21,087 nucleotides of DNA from Burkholderia sp. (lineage in GTDB: Bacteria; Pseudomonadota; Gammaproteobacteria; Burkholderiales; Burkholderiaceae), in the NCBI GenBank assembly GCA_028292565.1, contig JAQGMD010000379.1, forward strand, positions 1 to 21,087, given 5' to 3'. The notes beneath the pieces are model-generated. The model saw only the letters and a program-made list of their open reading frames with translations. It was not told where the DNA came from and did no database searches. Numbering within the stretch: the first letter of the stretch is position 1; each line of letters starts with the position of its first letter. Position numbers and translations under genes: made by a program. This document shows, piece by piece, positions 7,855 through 16,295 of this stretch.

Positions 7855-9909
7855 TCAGCGCCTCACCGGAAATGTTTCCACTGAAATGGCCTGCCTGATG
7901 AGAGACTCGTCGGGATGATTGTTGTGGGAGTCGTCCGGGTAGTAGCCCAGGTGGCGCGCACCGGCGAGCCGCAATTGGCGCCACTGCGCCGACAGTGTAT
8001 CGGCAGGCACCGGCTTGTTAGTCTTCCAGTCGCGGCTTTGCAGTTCGAACACGGTCTTCTGCAGCGCTCCCGGCGTGGCCTTGACTTTGGCCACCAGGTT
8101 GCCAAGCCATTGCTGCGGATCGGCGGCGCCTTCCATGTAAGGCGTCGCCATCAGGGCGGTGAAATCATAGAGTTCGAGGAAGCTGGCATAGTTTTGGGCG
8201 AACCATTCTTCCGACTCGGGTTGGAGCACCAGTGGCGCGTAGAGATTGCGCGCGGTAAGCAGGGCCGGATGGTACCGGCGCAGTACATCGGCCAGCTCTA
8301 CGGTAAATTGATTGATGTGCGCGGTTTTCTTCTCCGCCCAGCGACGCCGCAAACCAGAGTCGGCGCGTAGCGCCTCCGGCGTTACGGTAAGCTGCCATTG
8401 GTCACGATAAAACGCCAATGCGGCGGGACTGGCATCTTCATCATCGGACAGCGTTGCATCGTCGTGGAACAGCACGCCCGCAAAGACCGCATGCTTGCCG
8501 AGATCTTCGTAGATATCGGTGACCGTCCTGCGCACGCGGGGATCAAACAAGGAAAGCCGGGGGTAACGCCCATGGCGTGCAGCTTGCGGTGTGTCCTGCA
8601 TCGCCTCAACTACCCGATCGGCGGCCGGATGCCAGGACGATAACCTGAATGCCATGACGGGCATCCATGCATACACCGTCACCCCGGTACGCGTCCGGAG
8701 TTGCCACGCGACCCGTGAAAACAAGTCGGCGCGCATCGGCAAATGGCGACTCGGAAAGTACAGTTGGTCAGCGACCCCGTCGCCGTCGGGATCGGCAAAG
8801 GCCTGCAAGTAGACGGTGGTCGGACGCAAACGCAGGATACGGTCCAGCAGCGCGGAGAGATTGGCTTCCTGTTTGTGCGGGTCCGGATCAAATACGTAGT
8901 CGAGATCGACGTGGATCACGCGCTCAGGCGGTCTTTGCGCGTCAGCGGCCGGCGCTCGCAGTGCGTCGATCAGCTCCGGCAGGCGATGATTGTGCATGAC
9001 CAGCGACCGGCGCATCCGCTGCAAGGAGTCGGCCGGCGAGTTCGGTCCCGGCTCCAGGTTCATCGCGACCGTCATCCCGGCCTCCACGGCCCACCGGGCG
9101 GCCGCAAGGTTATAAGCGCCGTACGGCCATACCACCGCCCGTGGCCGAATGCCCAGTTCGCGCTGGATGGTGTCCGCACTGCGCCTCAGGTCCGCGTTTA
9201 TGCGAGCGGCATATTCGCCGTCGCTTTCATAGGTGGATTTGTGCGGTGAATAGAGTCGCGCGATTGCCGCCGGAATGGAATTACCTTGCGGATTGGCTGG
9301 TATGCCTTTGTGCAGGTCATGCGTATGCGATGCGACTTCGACCAGCCCGGAAGCATGCATAGTACGGACTTCGTCCCAATTGAGGAATTCTGTACGCAAT
9401 ACCAGGCTATCGCCGAACTTCACTTGTGTCCCGGGCGGTGTTTCAATCCAATCCCCTACCAGCGCGATCACTGCGGGAAAATTGAACTGCTTCAGCAGCG
9501 GAAAGACCTTGGTGTAGACGCTCTTGTACCCGTCATCGAAGGTCATCAGCACCGCTCTGTCGGGCAACTTGCCGCGCCCTTCCCTCGCATCGATAATCTG
9601 CTGCAGGCTGACCGGGTGATAGCCGTTCTCATTGAGCCACGAGAAGTGCCGGATCAGATCTGAGGTGTCGATCGCGGTCGGCTCAGGCCATGTTCGGAAT
9701 GACTCGCGCAGATTGTCGCGGACATCGTGGTAACAAAGAACGCGAAAACTCTGCGGAGGGTCGTTGGAACCCACAGCGGTTCGCAGCGACACATCGGCAA
9801 CCCGTGCGGTTGCGGCAAGAGCCGGCTGCATATAGAGCCATACGGCGATTGCCGCCGCGACAATGAAATGTGCAATACGCACTATTGCTGTCAGCCAGTC
9901 GATGTTCAT
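7855..9909 (-). CDS. pgaB: PgaB, PNAG N-deacetylase / glycoside hydrolase
   Basis: Periplasmic enzyme that partly de-N-acetylates PNAG so it can be exported through PgaA. It is 684 residues with two domains. The N-terminal NodB-type carbohydrate esterase 4 domain has TFDDGY (123-128; D125 probable base, D126 metal) and SHTHDLHKG (H195 and H200 metal ligands). The C-terminal hydrolase-like domain (GH153 type) begins near VIHVDLDYVFD (331-341) and includes YLQAFADPDGDG and FHDDATLSDDEDAS (481-494), which holds the acidic pair. The N-terminus is a Sec signal peptide ending around PALAATA, with no lipobox cysteine, unlike the E. coli lipoprotein. ATG 9909 overlaps the pgaA stop as ATGA, with GGGAGA upstream. 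Confidence 0.97.
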   Translation of the reverse strand: MNIDWLTAIVRIAHFIVAAAIAVWLYMQPALAATARVADVSLRTAVGSNDPPQSFRVLCYHDVRDNLRESFRTWPEPTAIDTSDLIRHFSWLNENGYHPVSLQQIIDAREGRGKLPDRAVLMTFDDGYKSVYTKVFPLLKQFNFPAVIALVGDWIETPPGTQVKFGDSLVLRTEFLNWDEVRTMHASGLVEVASHTHDLHKGIPANPQGNSIPAAIARLYSPHKSTYESDGEYAARINADLRRSADTIQRELGIRPRAVVWPYGAYNLAAARWAVEAGMTVAMNLEPGPNSPADSLQRMRRSLVMHNHRLPELIDALRAPAADAQRPPERVIHVDLDYVFDPDPHKQEANLSALLDRILRLRPTTVYLQAFADPDGDGVADQLYFPSRHLPMRADLFSRVAWQLRTRTGVTVYAWMPVMAFRLSSWHPAADRVVEAMQDTPQAARHGRYPRLSLFDPRVRRTVTDIYEDLGKHAVFAGVLFHDDATLSDDEDASPAALAFYRDQWQLTVTPEALRADSGLRRRWAEKKTAHINQFTVELADVLRRYHPALLTARNLYAPLVLQPESEEWFAQNYASFLELYDFTALMATPYMEGAADPQQWLGNLVAKVKATPGALQKTVFELQSRDWKTNKPVPADTLSAQWRQLRLAGARHLGYYPDDSHNNHPDESLIRQAISVETFPVRR

Positions 9910-12179
9910 TTGATCTCCCAGTAGAAAGTCGCAAAACCGTAGTTGCGGTCTTCACGCATGCCGTCGTACGGATGGAAACCGCGCCCTAGTCCATAGCGGA
10001 ATGAAAAATGACGGTCGTCGCGCCACTCATGCTCGTAGCGAACATCGCCCAGCCCCGCGACGGCAAAATCATCCTGCCAGTAACGTCCCGCCGTATAACT
10101 CAAACGCTGGCGGAAAGAGCGGTGATAGCGTCGCCATGTGAGCCACTCTCCCGAGAGGCTCAGGCTGGCTTCGCGATCGCGCTCCGGGTTGAAGTACGCT
10201 GCATTGCGAAGGTTGTTGGTCGAGCCGTAGAGTTGCAGGCTGCTTTCCACTTTGACGGCCGGTCCGGAGATCCAGCGCTCGGTCCACCATAGCCGGGCTG
10301 CGTTGCGCCGGTTTTCATCGGAGAATCGGGTCTGCGACAGTTCGCCGCCCGCTTTGCGGGATTCATGACGGACCCATGTCACCCCTGTCTTCAGCGCCCC
10401 GGCTGTCACACCATTATGAAATGCCGCCGCCGGCAAATCGTTCAGGTTGGTGTCCAGCACTGCGTGCACATGCCATGCATCGGAGAGGCTTTTCGTCATC
10501 GCCAGCGCCACGCCGTTGGCATTGGCCGCACCGGCCGCGCGGTTGATTTCGGCTTCAATAACGATATCGCGTGCCCGATAGCCGACGCCGGCGCCTGCAC
10601 GGGTACGTGAAACCAACGCTTCACCGGTTTCCCCCCGTGAGCGCGACAGATGGCTGAACACCCGAAAGTGTTCGCCCAATGAGTTCTTCAGCGGTGCGGA
10701 ATGCAGTGTTGTGTCGAGTACGGATTCAGCCGCGGCGGCAGAACCGCCATGACCGATCGTCATATCTATTTTCAGCTGCAGCCGGTCGTGTTGTTCAAGC
10801 CTGTGGGCCAGGTTTTGCACCGCCTTGTTTTCCGGGTAATCTGCGAGCAACATCGTCACCGCGGTTCGCGCGTCACCGAACTGGTTCAGTGACAGCATCG
10901 TATCGGCGCGCCCTACGGCCGCATCGACGGATTTCGGTTCATCCTCCTGCAACAGCGCGAACTCTTCCAATGCGGCACGGGGCCGAGCGCGCATCGTATG
11001 CAGGGAAGCCCACGCGGAACGTATCCCGGAGTTAAACGGTGCCAGTGCGCGTTGCTCGGACAGTCCCTGCTCCGCCTGCTCCAGCCTGTCCGCGTACATC
11101 AGCATAAGTGACACCATCAACGCAGCACGTGGGTAATGGGCATTTGGCGATTCCATGCCGAGCAGCCCTTTATTACTCATCGGAGGCGTTGCGTGCAAAA
11201 CCTGGTCTGCCAGCACTTGTGCCTCTTCGTGACGCCCGGCCTCGCTGTTGGCATACATCAGCGCTACCTGCGTCTCCATCCATTCGGTCGTTTCCAGCTG
11301 ACCGGCATCTTTCAATGCCTCGAGGTAGAGCTCGCGCGCACGATCCGGTTGCTCCAGATAGAGATAGGCGTCTGCGGCGGCCGCATTTGCATACGACGGG
11401 ATGGTTATATTGCTTGCGGCGAGAGATTCATACAGGTCGACTGCTTCGCGCATGCGGTACCGATCGCGCAAGGCGACCAGGCGATCGAATTGGGTGATGG
11501 GTTTATCACCGAAGCGACGGCTGACCTCGGCGTTCTGAAGTAGCGCAATATCGGTGGTCCCGAAGCGTGGCGGTTTCTCATCCGCCGCCAGATGCGCCTG
11601 ACCGAAAATGATGGTACGTGCGGCGGCGTCGTGAGTGAGCCGGCGCATTTCTTCATCATTGAAGGCGTCCGGCCTGCTCTCTGCGAGACGTTTGGCCAGA
11701 TGAGGAAGCCCGGCATTGTTTAATGCGAAAACCCGGCCGCGGGCAGCGTAGCGGAAGCCGGGCTCGAGCTTTAGCGCGTCCTGGTAGGCGCCTGCGGCGA
11801 GCAACCATTCTCCGCGCCGGTCCTGCAACTCAGCCAGCGCGATCAGCACCGGCAAGTCGCGGCGGGTAGGTGTTTTCGGTAAGCGTGCAGTCAGATGGTT
11901 GACGGCCTGGTCGATCCGCCCCTGGTCCATCCATGCGTAGGCTAGCCCGGCATGCGCTTCGGCGTCGTCCGGGCTTGCGGTCAGCGCCAACTGGTACGCC
12001 TGCTCAGCCTCACTGGCTCGCCCGGCGGCACGCGAGGCGGCAGCGACCGCTTTGTGGTCCGGCGTAGCATGGGTCTGGCCAGAGGGAGGTACAGCTTGCG
12101 CGCCGCCGGCGCAGGAAGCCAGCCAGAATAGACCTCCGGCGCAAAAAACTGACCGGGGTACCGGGTATGAAATACTCAT
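9906..12179 (-). CDS. pgaA: PgaA, outer-membrane PNAG export porin with TPR domain
   Basis: Outer-membrane channel for PNAG; its periplasmic TPR repeats are thought to bind partly deacetylated polymer delivered by PgaB. It is 757 residues. After the signal sequence (1 to about 29) come TPR-like helical repeats over roughly residues 40-440, for example SEAEQAYQLALTASPDDAEA. A beta-barrel of about 290 residues follows, with PgaA-type strands such as YFNPERDREASLSLSGEW, GRYWQDDF and RYGLGRGFHPYDG. Signal processing is ambiguous: LASC fits a lipobox with Cys23, while AQA|V fits signal peptidase I after residue 29. ATG 12179 is the only start in frame after a TAA 20 codons upstream. It has no good Shine-Dalgarno and sits directly against a strong leader hairpin. 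First gene of pgaABCD. Confidence 0.95.
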   Translation of the reverse strand: MSISYPVPRSVFCAGGLFWLASCAGGAQAVPPSGQTHATPDHKAVAAASRAAGRASEAEQAYQLALTASPDDAEAHAGLAYAWMDQGRIDQAVNHLTARLPKTPTRRDLPVLIALAELQDRRGEWLLAAGAYQDALKLEPGFRYAARGRVFALNNAGLPHLAKRLAESRPDAFNDEEMRRLTHDAAARTIIFGQAHLAADEKPPRFGTTDIALLQNAEVSRRFGDKPITQFDRLVALRDRYRMREAVDLYESLAASNITIPSYANAAAADAYLYLEQPDRARELYLEALKDAGQLETTEWMETQVALMYANSEAGRHEEAQVLADQVLHATPPMSNKGLLGMESPNAHYPRAALMVSLMLMYADRLEQAEQGLSEQRALAPFNSGIRSAWASLHTMRARPRAALEEFALLQEDEPKSVDAAVGRADTMLSLNQFGDARTAVTMLLADYPENKAVQNLAHRLEQHDRLQLKIDMTIGHGGSAAAAESVLDTTLHSAPLKNSLGEHFRVFSHLSRSRGETGEALVSRTRAGAGVGYRARDIVIEAEINRAAGAANANGVALAMTKSLSDAWHVHAVLDTNLNDLPAAAFHNGVTAGALKTGVTWVRHESRKAGGELSQTRFSDENRRNAARLWWTERWISGPAVKVESSLQLYGSTNNLRNAAYFNPERDREASLSLSGEWLTWRRYHRSFRQRLSYTAGRYWQDDFAVAGLGDVRYEHEWRDDRHFSFRYGLGRGFHPYDGMREDRNYGFATFYWEIK

Positions 12180-12180
12180 T

Positions 12181-12233
12181 GCGGCCCACTGAATGTCGAG
12201 GTTGGACAGGCGCCGGAGGCGCTTCAGTGCCGC
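12181..12233 (-). promoter_or_regulatory. Hairpin in the pgaA mRNA leader abutting the start codon
   Basis: In the pgaA mRNA, GCGGCACTGAA (12233-12223) can pair with TTCAGTGGGCCGC (12193-12181), giving 11 base pairs with a 2-base bulge. Nested inside is a perfect 5-bp hairpin, GCGCC-TCC-GGCGC (12222-12210). The right arm ends one base before the AUG and covers the whole position where a Shine-Dalgarno would act. This looks like a structure that limits translation unless opened. I do not recognise a known riboswitch. Confidence 0.5.
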
Positions 12234-12279
12234 AATGCGTTAAAGCTTCTGTTTCCAGATCGTCATCGCGGACGGACGC

Positions 12280-12319
12280 AGAGTAGCATCACGTCGTTTA
12301 TTTAACAACGATACGTTAA
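12280..12319 (-). promoter_or_regulatory. Candidate pgaABCD promoter with palindrome over the -35
   Basis: Read on the minus strand: TTGTTA (12308-12303), a 17-bp spacer and TACTCT (12285-12280) with an extended -10 TG (12288-12287). The start would be near 12273, giving a leader of about 95 nt. The -35 lies inside overlapping inverted repeats: TTAAC/GTTAA arms at 12302-12306 and 12315-12319, and AACG-ATA-CGTT at 12307-12317. A regulator bound there would block the -35. Matches to consensus are modest. Confidence 0.33.
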
Positions 12320-12346
12320 TACTTGTTGAGATTTTTTATCGACGAA

Positions 12347-13717
12347 TCATTCATGTTCCCGAATCCGGGTAAGCGCGTCATCGATGCGTTCGACGCCGAT
12401 CACCGTCAGGCCCTCGATCTTGTGTTTCGGCGCATTCGCCTTCGGAATCAGGGCAATCGAAAAGCCGAGCTTCGCCGCTTCGCGCAGGCGTTCCTGCCCG
12501 CGTGGCGCGGGACGAATCTCGCCGGCCAGGCCAACTTCGCCGAACACCGCCAGGCCGCGCGGCAAGGGCTTGTTGCGCATCGAAGAATGGATCGCCAGCA
12601 GCACCGCAAGGTCGGCCGCCGGCTCGGTGATCTTGACGCCGCCGACCGCATTGATGAATACATCCTGGTCGAACGCGGCGATCCCGGCGTGGCGATGCAG
12701 TACCGCGAGCAGCATGGCGAGGCGGTTTTGCTCCAGTCCGACCGACAGCCGCCGCGCGTTCGGCACGTGTGAGGTATCGACCAATGCCTGGATTTCAACC
12801 AGCAGCGGGCGCGTACCCTCCTGGGTCACCATTACGCAGGAGCCGGGGACCTGGTTGTCGTGTTGGGACAAAAACAAGGCGGACGGGTTGGAGACGCCTT
12901 TCAGTCCCTTTTCGGTCATTGCGAACACACCGAGCTCGTTCACCGCGCCGAATCGATTCTTGAATGCGCGCACCAGGCGGAAGCTGGAATGGGTATCGCC
13001 TTCGAAGTACAGGACGGTGTCAACGATATGTTCGAGCACGCGCGGGCCGGCCAAAGCGCCTTCTTTTGTGACGTGGCCGACCATGATGATGGTGATGCCG
13101 GATTGTTTGGCCACCCGCGTCAGTTGCGCGGCACATTCCCGAACCTGCGCCACTGAACCGGGCGCGGAAGTGAGTGCATCGGAATAGACGGTCTGGATCG
13201 AGTCGATGACGGCCACCTGCGGCTTTTCGTCCGCCAGTGTGTTCAGGATTTTTTCGAGCTGGATTTCGGCCTGCAGCTTGAGTTCTTTGGCATCGACCGC
13301 AAGCCGCTTGGCGCGCAACGCGATCTGCGCTCCGGATTCTTCGCCGCTGACATACAAGACTTTCTTCACGCGCGACATGTTTGCCAGCGCCTGCAACAGC
13401 AAAGTCGATTTGCCGATGCCGGGATCGCCACCGATCAGCACCACGCCGCCCGGCACCAACCCGCCGCCGAGCACGCGGTCGAATTCTTCGATGCCGGTGC
13501 CGAAGCGCGGCACATCAATGGCTTCGATGTCGGCCAGGCTGAGCACCGGCGAAGTCTGGGCCAGGCCCTGGGGCTGCGCCGAATATCGATTGCCGGCCGT
13601 TTCGACCAGGGTTTCAACAACGGTATTCCACTGCCCGCACGACGGACATTGGCCTGCCCATTTATTAGTAACGCCACCGCATTCGGTGCAGGTGTAATTG
13701 GTTTTTTGCTTGGCCAT
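12347..13717 (-). CDS. radA: RadA, DNA repair ATPase / branch-migration helicase
   Basis: RecA-related cytoplasmic ATPase that promotes branch migration of recombination intermediates. It is 456 residues, the normal length. An N-terminal four-cysteine zinc finger (C10, C13, C24, C27; CTECGG...CPSCGQW) is followed by Walker A GGDPGIGKST (96-105), Walker B VAVIDS (D172) and the RadA-specific KNRFG (253-257). The C-terminus is a Lon-protease-like domain without protease function. ATG 13717 has no Shine-Dalgarno. A possible -10 (GATACT, 13731-13726) would leave a leader of about two bases, and the upstream alr terminator lies only about 20 bp away, so radA needs its own promoter there. pgaA follows after a 167-bp gap in which I see no strong terminator. 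Confidence 0.97.
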   Translation of the reverse strand: MAKQKTNYTCTECGGVTNKWAGQCPSCGQWNTVVETLVETAGNRYSAQPQGLAQTSPVLSLADIEAIDVPRFGTGIEEFDRVLGGGLVPGGVVLIGGDPGIGKSTLLLQALANMSRVKKVLYVSGEESGAQIALRAKRLAVDAKELKLQAEIQLEKILNTLADEKPQVAVIDSIQTVYSDALTSAPGSVAQVRECAAQLTRVAKQSGITIIMVGHVTKEGALAGPRVLEHIVDTVLYFEGDTHSSFRLVRAFKNRFGAVNELGVFAMTEKGLKGVSNPSALFLSQHDNQVPGSCVMVTQEGTRPLLVEIQALVDTSHVPNARRLSVGLEQNRLAMLLAVLHRHAGIAAFDQDVFINAVGGVKITEPAADLAVLLAIHSSMRNKPLPRGLAVFGEVGLAGEIRPAPRGQERLREAAKLGFSIALIPKANAPKHKIEGLTVIGVERIDDALTRIREHE

Positions 13718-13738
13718 GGTCTGTCAGTATCAAAAGTG

Positions 13739-13764
13739 AAAAAACCGGCGCAAAGCCGCCGGTT
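13739..13764 (-). terminator. Intrinsic terminator after alr
   Basis: On the minus strand a perfect 8-bp stem AACCGGCG/CGCCGGTT with a 6-base loop (GCTTTG) runs straight into a run of six T (TTTTTTC). It lies 23 bp past the alr stop and separates alr from radA, whose start is about 20 bp further on. A textbook Rho-independent terminator. Confidence 0.88.
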
Positions 13765-13786
13765 CGAATTCGGGATGACCCTCTTA

Positions 13787-14878
13787 CTAGTCCGCGACTC
13801 GCTCCACGACTTTGACGCGGGGAGCCAACGCGCACATCATTTCATAGCCGATGGTGCCGGCTGCGGTCGCCACTTCATCTATCGGCAGCCCATCGCCCCA
13901 TAGTGTCACCTTGCTGCCAACGCGGGCGGTCGGAATGTCGGTCAGGTCTACAGTGATCATGTCCATCGAGACCCGTCCGATGATGCGGGTCCGCAGGCCG
14001 TCGACCACGATGGGCGTCCCGTTCGGCGCATGACGAGGATAGCCGTCCGCATAGCCGCATGCGACCACCCCGATAGTCATTGGTTGATCGGCAATGAAGC
14101 GGCTGCCATATCCGATTGCGTCGCCGGGCCCGATCTGCTGTATGCCGATGATTTCGCTTTCGAGCGTCATCGCCGCGCGCAGGCCGAACTCGGCGGCGGT
14201 CTTGCCGCCCGGGGTGGCGCCATACAGGATGATCCCGGGCCGCACCCAATCGGCGGACAGTTCGGGATGCATCAGGTCGGCAGCCGAATTGGACACACTG
14301 CGTTCGCACGGGAGCCCCTCGGCTGCGGAGCGGAAACGCAGCACCTGCTCGGCCAGCGGCAAACCGGCATTGGCCGGCTCATCGGCGTTGGCAAAATGCG
14401 TGATCAAACTAATATTACCGACCGCGGGCATTGCATGCAGCCGCTCATACGCGCCGCGATAAGCCTGCGGCGTGAATCCCAGCCGGTTCATCCCGCTGTT
14501 CATTTTCAGGTGGACGTGTATCGGCGCCGAAAGCCCCGGCCCGATCTTCTCAAGCATTTCCATCTGTTCGACGCAATGCACGGCGACCTGCAACTTATGC
14601 CCGGCGACGACGCTCAAATCGGCGGGTTCAAAAAAACCTTCGAGTAAAAGAATCGGTTTTTTCCAGCCCATCTCGCGCAAGCGGACGGCATTATCGGGTT
14701 CAATCAGTGCCAATCCGTCCGCATCGGAAAAACCGCGCATGCCGCGCTCCAGGCCATGACCGTAGGCGTTGGCCTTAACGACAGCCCAGACCTTCGAATC
14801 GGGGGCATGTTTTTTTGCGACGGCCAAGTTGTGCCGCATGGCGGAAATATCAACGGTGGCAACGAGCGGTCTGGGCAT
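13787..14878 (-). CDS. alr: Alanine racemase
   Basis: PLP enzyme that interconverts L- and D-alanine, supplying D-alanine for peptidoglycan in the cytoplasm. It is 363 residues, full length for the bacterial family. The PLP lysine lies in VVKANAYGHG (K35), and the second catalytic base is the tyrosine in GYGSR (Y257). MNSGMNRLG and the substrate-side RPGIILYGATP are also present. The C-terminal beta domain carries MDMITVDLTD and the stop is TAG. ATG 14878 has no obvious Shine-Dalgarno but gives the standard N-terminus. It is divergent from lplT across 135 bp and ends at a strong terminator, so it appears to be a single-gene transcript. I cannot tell alr from a dadX-type paralogue by sequence alone; there is no dadA neighbour. 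Confidence 0.95.
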   Translation of the reverse strand: MPRPLVATVDISAMRHNLAVAKKHAPDSKVWAVVKANAYGHGLERGMRGFSDADGLALIEPDNAVRLREMGWKKPILLLEGFFEPADLSVVAGHKLQVAVHCVEQMEMLEKIGPGLSAPIHVHLKMNSGMNRLGFTPQAYRGAYERLHAMPAVGNISLITHFANADEPANAGLPLAEQVLRFRSAAEGLPCERSVSNSAADLMHPELSADWVRPGIILYGATPGGKTAAEFGLRAAMTLESEIIGIQQIGPGDAIGYGSRFIADQPMTIGVVACGYADGYPRHAPNGTPIVVDGLRTRIIGRVSMDMITVDLTDIPTARVGSKVTLWGDGLPIDEVATAAGTIGYEMMCALAPRVKVVERVAD

Positions 14879-14973
14879 GAACGGTCTGCGTAGGGTGGGA
14901 AGCGAAGAGCCTCATTTTACCGGACGCGCTTCGTTCCCCGCCTAGTAAAATACGCAGTTGCCGAAGATTTTCA

Positions 14974-14982
14974 TGGTATAAA
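14974..14982 (+). promoter_or_regulatory. Candidate extended -10 promoter for lplT
   Basis: TGG-TATAAA (TG at 14974-14975, hexamer 14977-14982) is an extended -10 with 5 of 6 matches in the hexamer; I see no good -35 at 16-18 bp. The start would be near 14989, just ahead of GGAGA (14991-14995). Confidence 0.4.
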
Positions 14983-15013
14983 GCAAGCCGGGAGACACAT
15001 TGTTACAAGCAAT

Positions 15014-16282
15014 ATGCGGATGAATCGCGGTTTTTACACCATCATGGCGGCGCAGTTTTTTTCGTCGCTCGCGGATAATGCACTTCTCATCGCGGCCATC
15101 GCGTTATTAACAGTAATGGATTCACCGGCGTGGATGACGCCGCTGCTGAAACTGTTCTTTGTGCTGTCTTACGTGCTGCTGGCGGCATTTGTCGGCGCAT
15201 TCGCCGACTCGATGCCCAAGGGGCGCGTCATGTTTGTCACCAACTGTATAAAGATAGTCGGCTGCGCGATGATGTTTTTTCACGTGCACCCGTTGCTCGC
15301 TTATGCGGTGGTTGGTTTCGGCGCGGCGGCCTATTCGCCGGCGAAGTACGGCATCCTCACCGAACTGCTCCCCCCTGAAAAACTGGTCGCGGCCAATGGC
15401 TGGATCGAGGGACTGACTGTCTCTTCCATCATTTTGGGAACGGTAATGGGCGGCGCACTGGTCAACCCCGGCATTTCAGCCTCGCTGTTGAGCTTCAATT
15501 TCCCCATCGTCGATCTGGGCATCGACACGACGGCGGAAGCCGCCCTGTCGGTCATCATGGTCATTTACGTGGTCGCGGCCGTGTTCAACCTGAAGATACC
15601 CGACACCGGTGCGCGCTATCCACATCAGCAGCGCAATCCGCTCAAACTGATTGTCGATTTTGCAGGCTGCTTCAACATACTCTGGAAAGACAAGCTGGGA
15701 CAGATTTCGCTCGCCGTCACCACGCTGTTCTGGGGCGCGGGCGCGACGCTGCAATTTATCGTGCTGAAATGGGCGGAAAAGTCTCTCAATATGCCGCTCG
15801 ACCAGGCGGCGATTTTGCAGGGCATCTTCGCAGTCGGGGTGGCGCTCGGGGCTGTGGCCGCCGCGCGCTTTGTGCCGCTAAAGAAGTCGCTGTCGGTGAT
15901 GCCGCTCGGCGTGGCGATGGGACTGATCGTCACCACGATGACCATGGTGCACACGGTGTGGCTGGCCTACCCGTTGCTTGTACTGGTGGGCGCGCTAGCC
16001 GGTTATTTCGTGGTGCCGATGAACGCGCTGTTGCAGCATCGGGGCCATGTGCTGATGAGCGCCGGCCACTCGATCGCGGTACAGAATTTCAATGAAAACA
16101 TGTCGGTGCTGACCATGCTGGTGCTGTATGCGGTGATGGTGAAAATGGATGTCGACATCAATATCGTGATCGTGCTGTTCGGGCTGTTTGTCGCCGGCAC
16201 GATGCTGATGGCGATGCGCAAGCATGCAATGAACCAGCGTGAGTATGATTCATTGGCATTGATCGGCGAGCACAAGCACTGA
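15014..16282 (+). CDS. lplT: LplT, lysophospholipid transporter (MFS)
   Basis: Major facilitator that flips lysophospholipids across the inner membrane for re-acylation. It is 422 residues, mostly hydrophobic, compatible with 12 membrane segments. LplT-typical sequences are AAQFFSSLADNALLIAAIAL near the N-terminus, FVGAFADSMPKGRVM in the loop after TM2, and VGFGAAAYSPAKYGILTELL with KLVAANGWIEG around residues 100-135. The start is uncertain: ATG 15014 or ATG 15020 (MNRGFYTIM). The nearest ribosome binding site, GGAGA at 14991-14995, is 18 bases before the first. The acyltransferase partner Aas, often adjacent or fused in other bacteria, is not here; the next gene converges from the other strand after 13 bp. 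Confidence 0.92.
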   Translation: MRMNRGFYTIMAAQFFSSLADNALLIAAIALLTVMDSPAWMTPLLKLFFVLSYVLLAAFVGAFADSMPKGRVMFVTNCIKIVGCAMMFFHVHPLLAYAVVGFGAAAYSPAKYGILTELLPPEKLVAANGWIEGLTVSSIILGTVMGGALVNPGISASLLSFNFPIVDLGIDTTAEAALSVIMVIYVVAAVFNLKIPDTGARYPHQQRNPLKLIVDFAGCFNILWKDKLGQISLAVTTLFWGAGATLQFIVLKWAEKSLNMPLDQAAILQGIFAVGVALGAVAAARFVPLKKSLSVMPLGVAMGLIVTTMTMVHTVWLAYPLLVLVGALAGYFVVPMNALLQHRGHVLMSAGHSIAVQNFNENMSVLTMLVLYAVMVKMDVDINIVIVLFGLFVAGTMLMAMRKHAMNQREYDSLALIGEHKH

Positions 16283-16295
16283 GGCAAGGGGCGGC

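Noticed and set aside
12240..12266. Eight-codon ORF (MTIWKQKL) in the pgaA leader, in frame with pgaA, as a leader peptide
   Set aside because: It has no ribosome binding site, and such short frames are common by chance; only the hairpin after it is reported.
14914..14919. TAAAAT on the minus strand as an alr promoter
   Set aside because: The -10 is good, but the sequence at -35 (GGCGGG region) has no match at 16-18 bp and there is no extended -10.
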